Positions 63,834-64,000 of a DNA stretch of 64,000 nucleotides are shown in pieces. Below the pieces are notes generated by a model. It had not been told where the DNA came from. It did no database searches and saw nothing but the letters and a program-made list of their open reading frames with translations. A program made the translations under genes and the position numbers. Source of the stretch: an alpha proteobacterium U9-1i (GTDB lineage: Bacteria; Pseudomonadota; Alphaproteobacteria; Caulobacterales; Aquidulcibacteraceae); contig BBSY01000003.1 of NCBI GenBank assembly GCA_000974665.1, forward strand, positions 434,001 to 498,000, in the 5' to 3' direction. Every line of letters starts with the position of its first letter. Position 1 is the first letter of the stretch.

Positions 63834-64000
63834 TTAGTGCTTGACGAAGCGCAACGTCATGCGGTCGCTCTCGCCGATTGCGTCAAACTCCGTGTGATCG
63901 AAATTTGGGTTCGCGGGCTGGCCGGAGGGCGCGGATTGGCGCACCGGCGGCAATGTCCACACGCCGAACGGGTGATTGTGATCGTCGCGCGGATTGGCGT
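63834..64000 (-). CDS. SAM-dependent methyltransferase (COG4798-like), C-terminal part (partial)
   Basis: Minus strand, stop TAA at 63834-63836, frame open to the right edge; about 54 residues are visible. They begin 'ANPRDDHNHPFGVWTLPPVR' and end 'GESDRMTLRFVKH'. This fits the tail of the periplasmic predicted-methyltransferase family COG4798, where a 'xxTDRFVLKFVKP'-like end is usual. The N-terminal part lies outside the window, so the assignment is tentative. Confidence 0.6.
   Translation of the reverse strand, partial: ANPRDDHNHPFGVWTLPPVRQSAPSGQPANPNFDHTEFDAIGESDRMTLRFVKH

Overview
The window is GC-rich, gene-dense bacterial chromosome. Several features point to an alphaproteobacterium, most likely of the Caulobacterales/Hyphomonadaceae type: the S10-spc-alpha ribosomal cluster with secY-adk and no infA or rpmJ, an ATP12-type F1 assembly chaperone, a Bpt-type N-end-rule transferase, a class II DAHP synthase, a CC0125/CC1285-like lipoprotein and many short lipoproteins. 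The placement is inferred from gene content; no 16S gene is present.

Region 1 (1-8.2 kb) has the end of an RND efflux operon (adaptor plus inner-membrane pump), a convergent cytochrome c lipoprotein, tRNA-Thr, a glycine-zipper lipoprotein, a patatin-like lipase and two paralogous muramidase-domain proteins that share an N-terminal peptide and Pro-rich linker. Region 2 (8.2-17.2 kb) carries metG, a 2OG-Fe(II) oxygenase, rlmB, tRNA-Tyr, a HAMP/degenerate GGDEF/EAL protein, tRNA-Gly, a YaiI-family protein, dodecin and a BtuB-like TonB receptor behind a cobalamin riboswitch.

Region 3 (17.3-35.3 kb) is the translation block. tuf has its own promoter and terminator. Two exported or membrane-anchored repeat proteins follow, a coiled-coil protein and a GIN-domain beta-solenoid. 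The uninterrupted rpsJ to rplQ super-operon comes next, including secY, adk and rpoA, and ends in a clear terminator. The two proteins sitting between tuf and rpsJ are unusual. S3 and S5 carry long Arg/Gly-rich tails.

Region 4 (35.3-57.5 kb) is mixed metabolism and envelope: a nucleotide pyrophosphatase, a VOC/ArsR/AHSA1 operon, a Do-type protease, rarA, tandem S9 peptidases, two pseudouridine synthases, crcB, and a tightly coupled run from rluC through a TPR-dioxygenase, cupin, HAD phosphatase and ATP12. An acyl-CoA carboxylase beta subunit, a tail-anchored unknown, three small lipoproteins, a cupin and bpt follow. Two hairpin-rich intergenic repeat units lie at 51.8 and 54.1 kb.

Region 5 (57.5-64 kb) has a small sigma-region-2-like protein, msrB, a two-gene unit encoding a TIR-like domain fused to a ParA/MinD ATPase plus a small basic helical protein, an MgtC/DUF4010 membrane protein, class II aroG, gshB and the end of a methyltransferase. 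The TIR-ParA pair is the best candidate here for an undescribed system. No CRISPR array, insertion sequence or prophage structural gene was seen.
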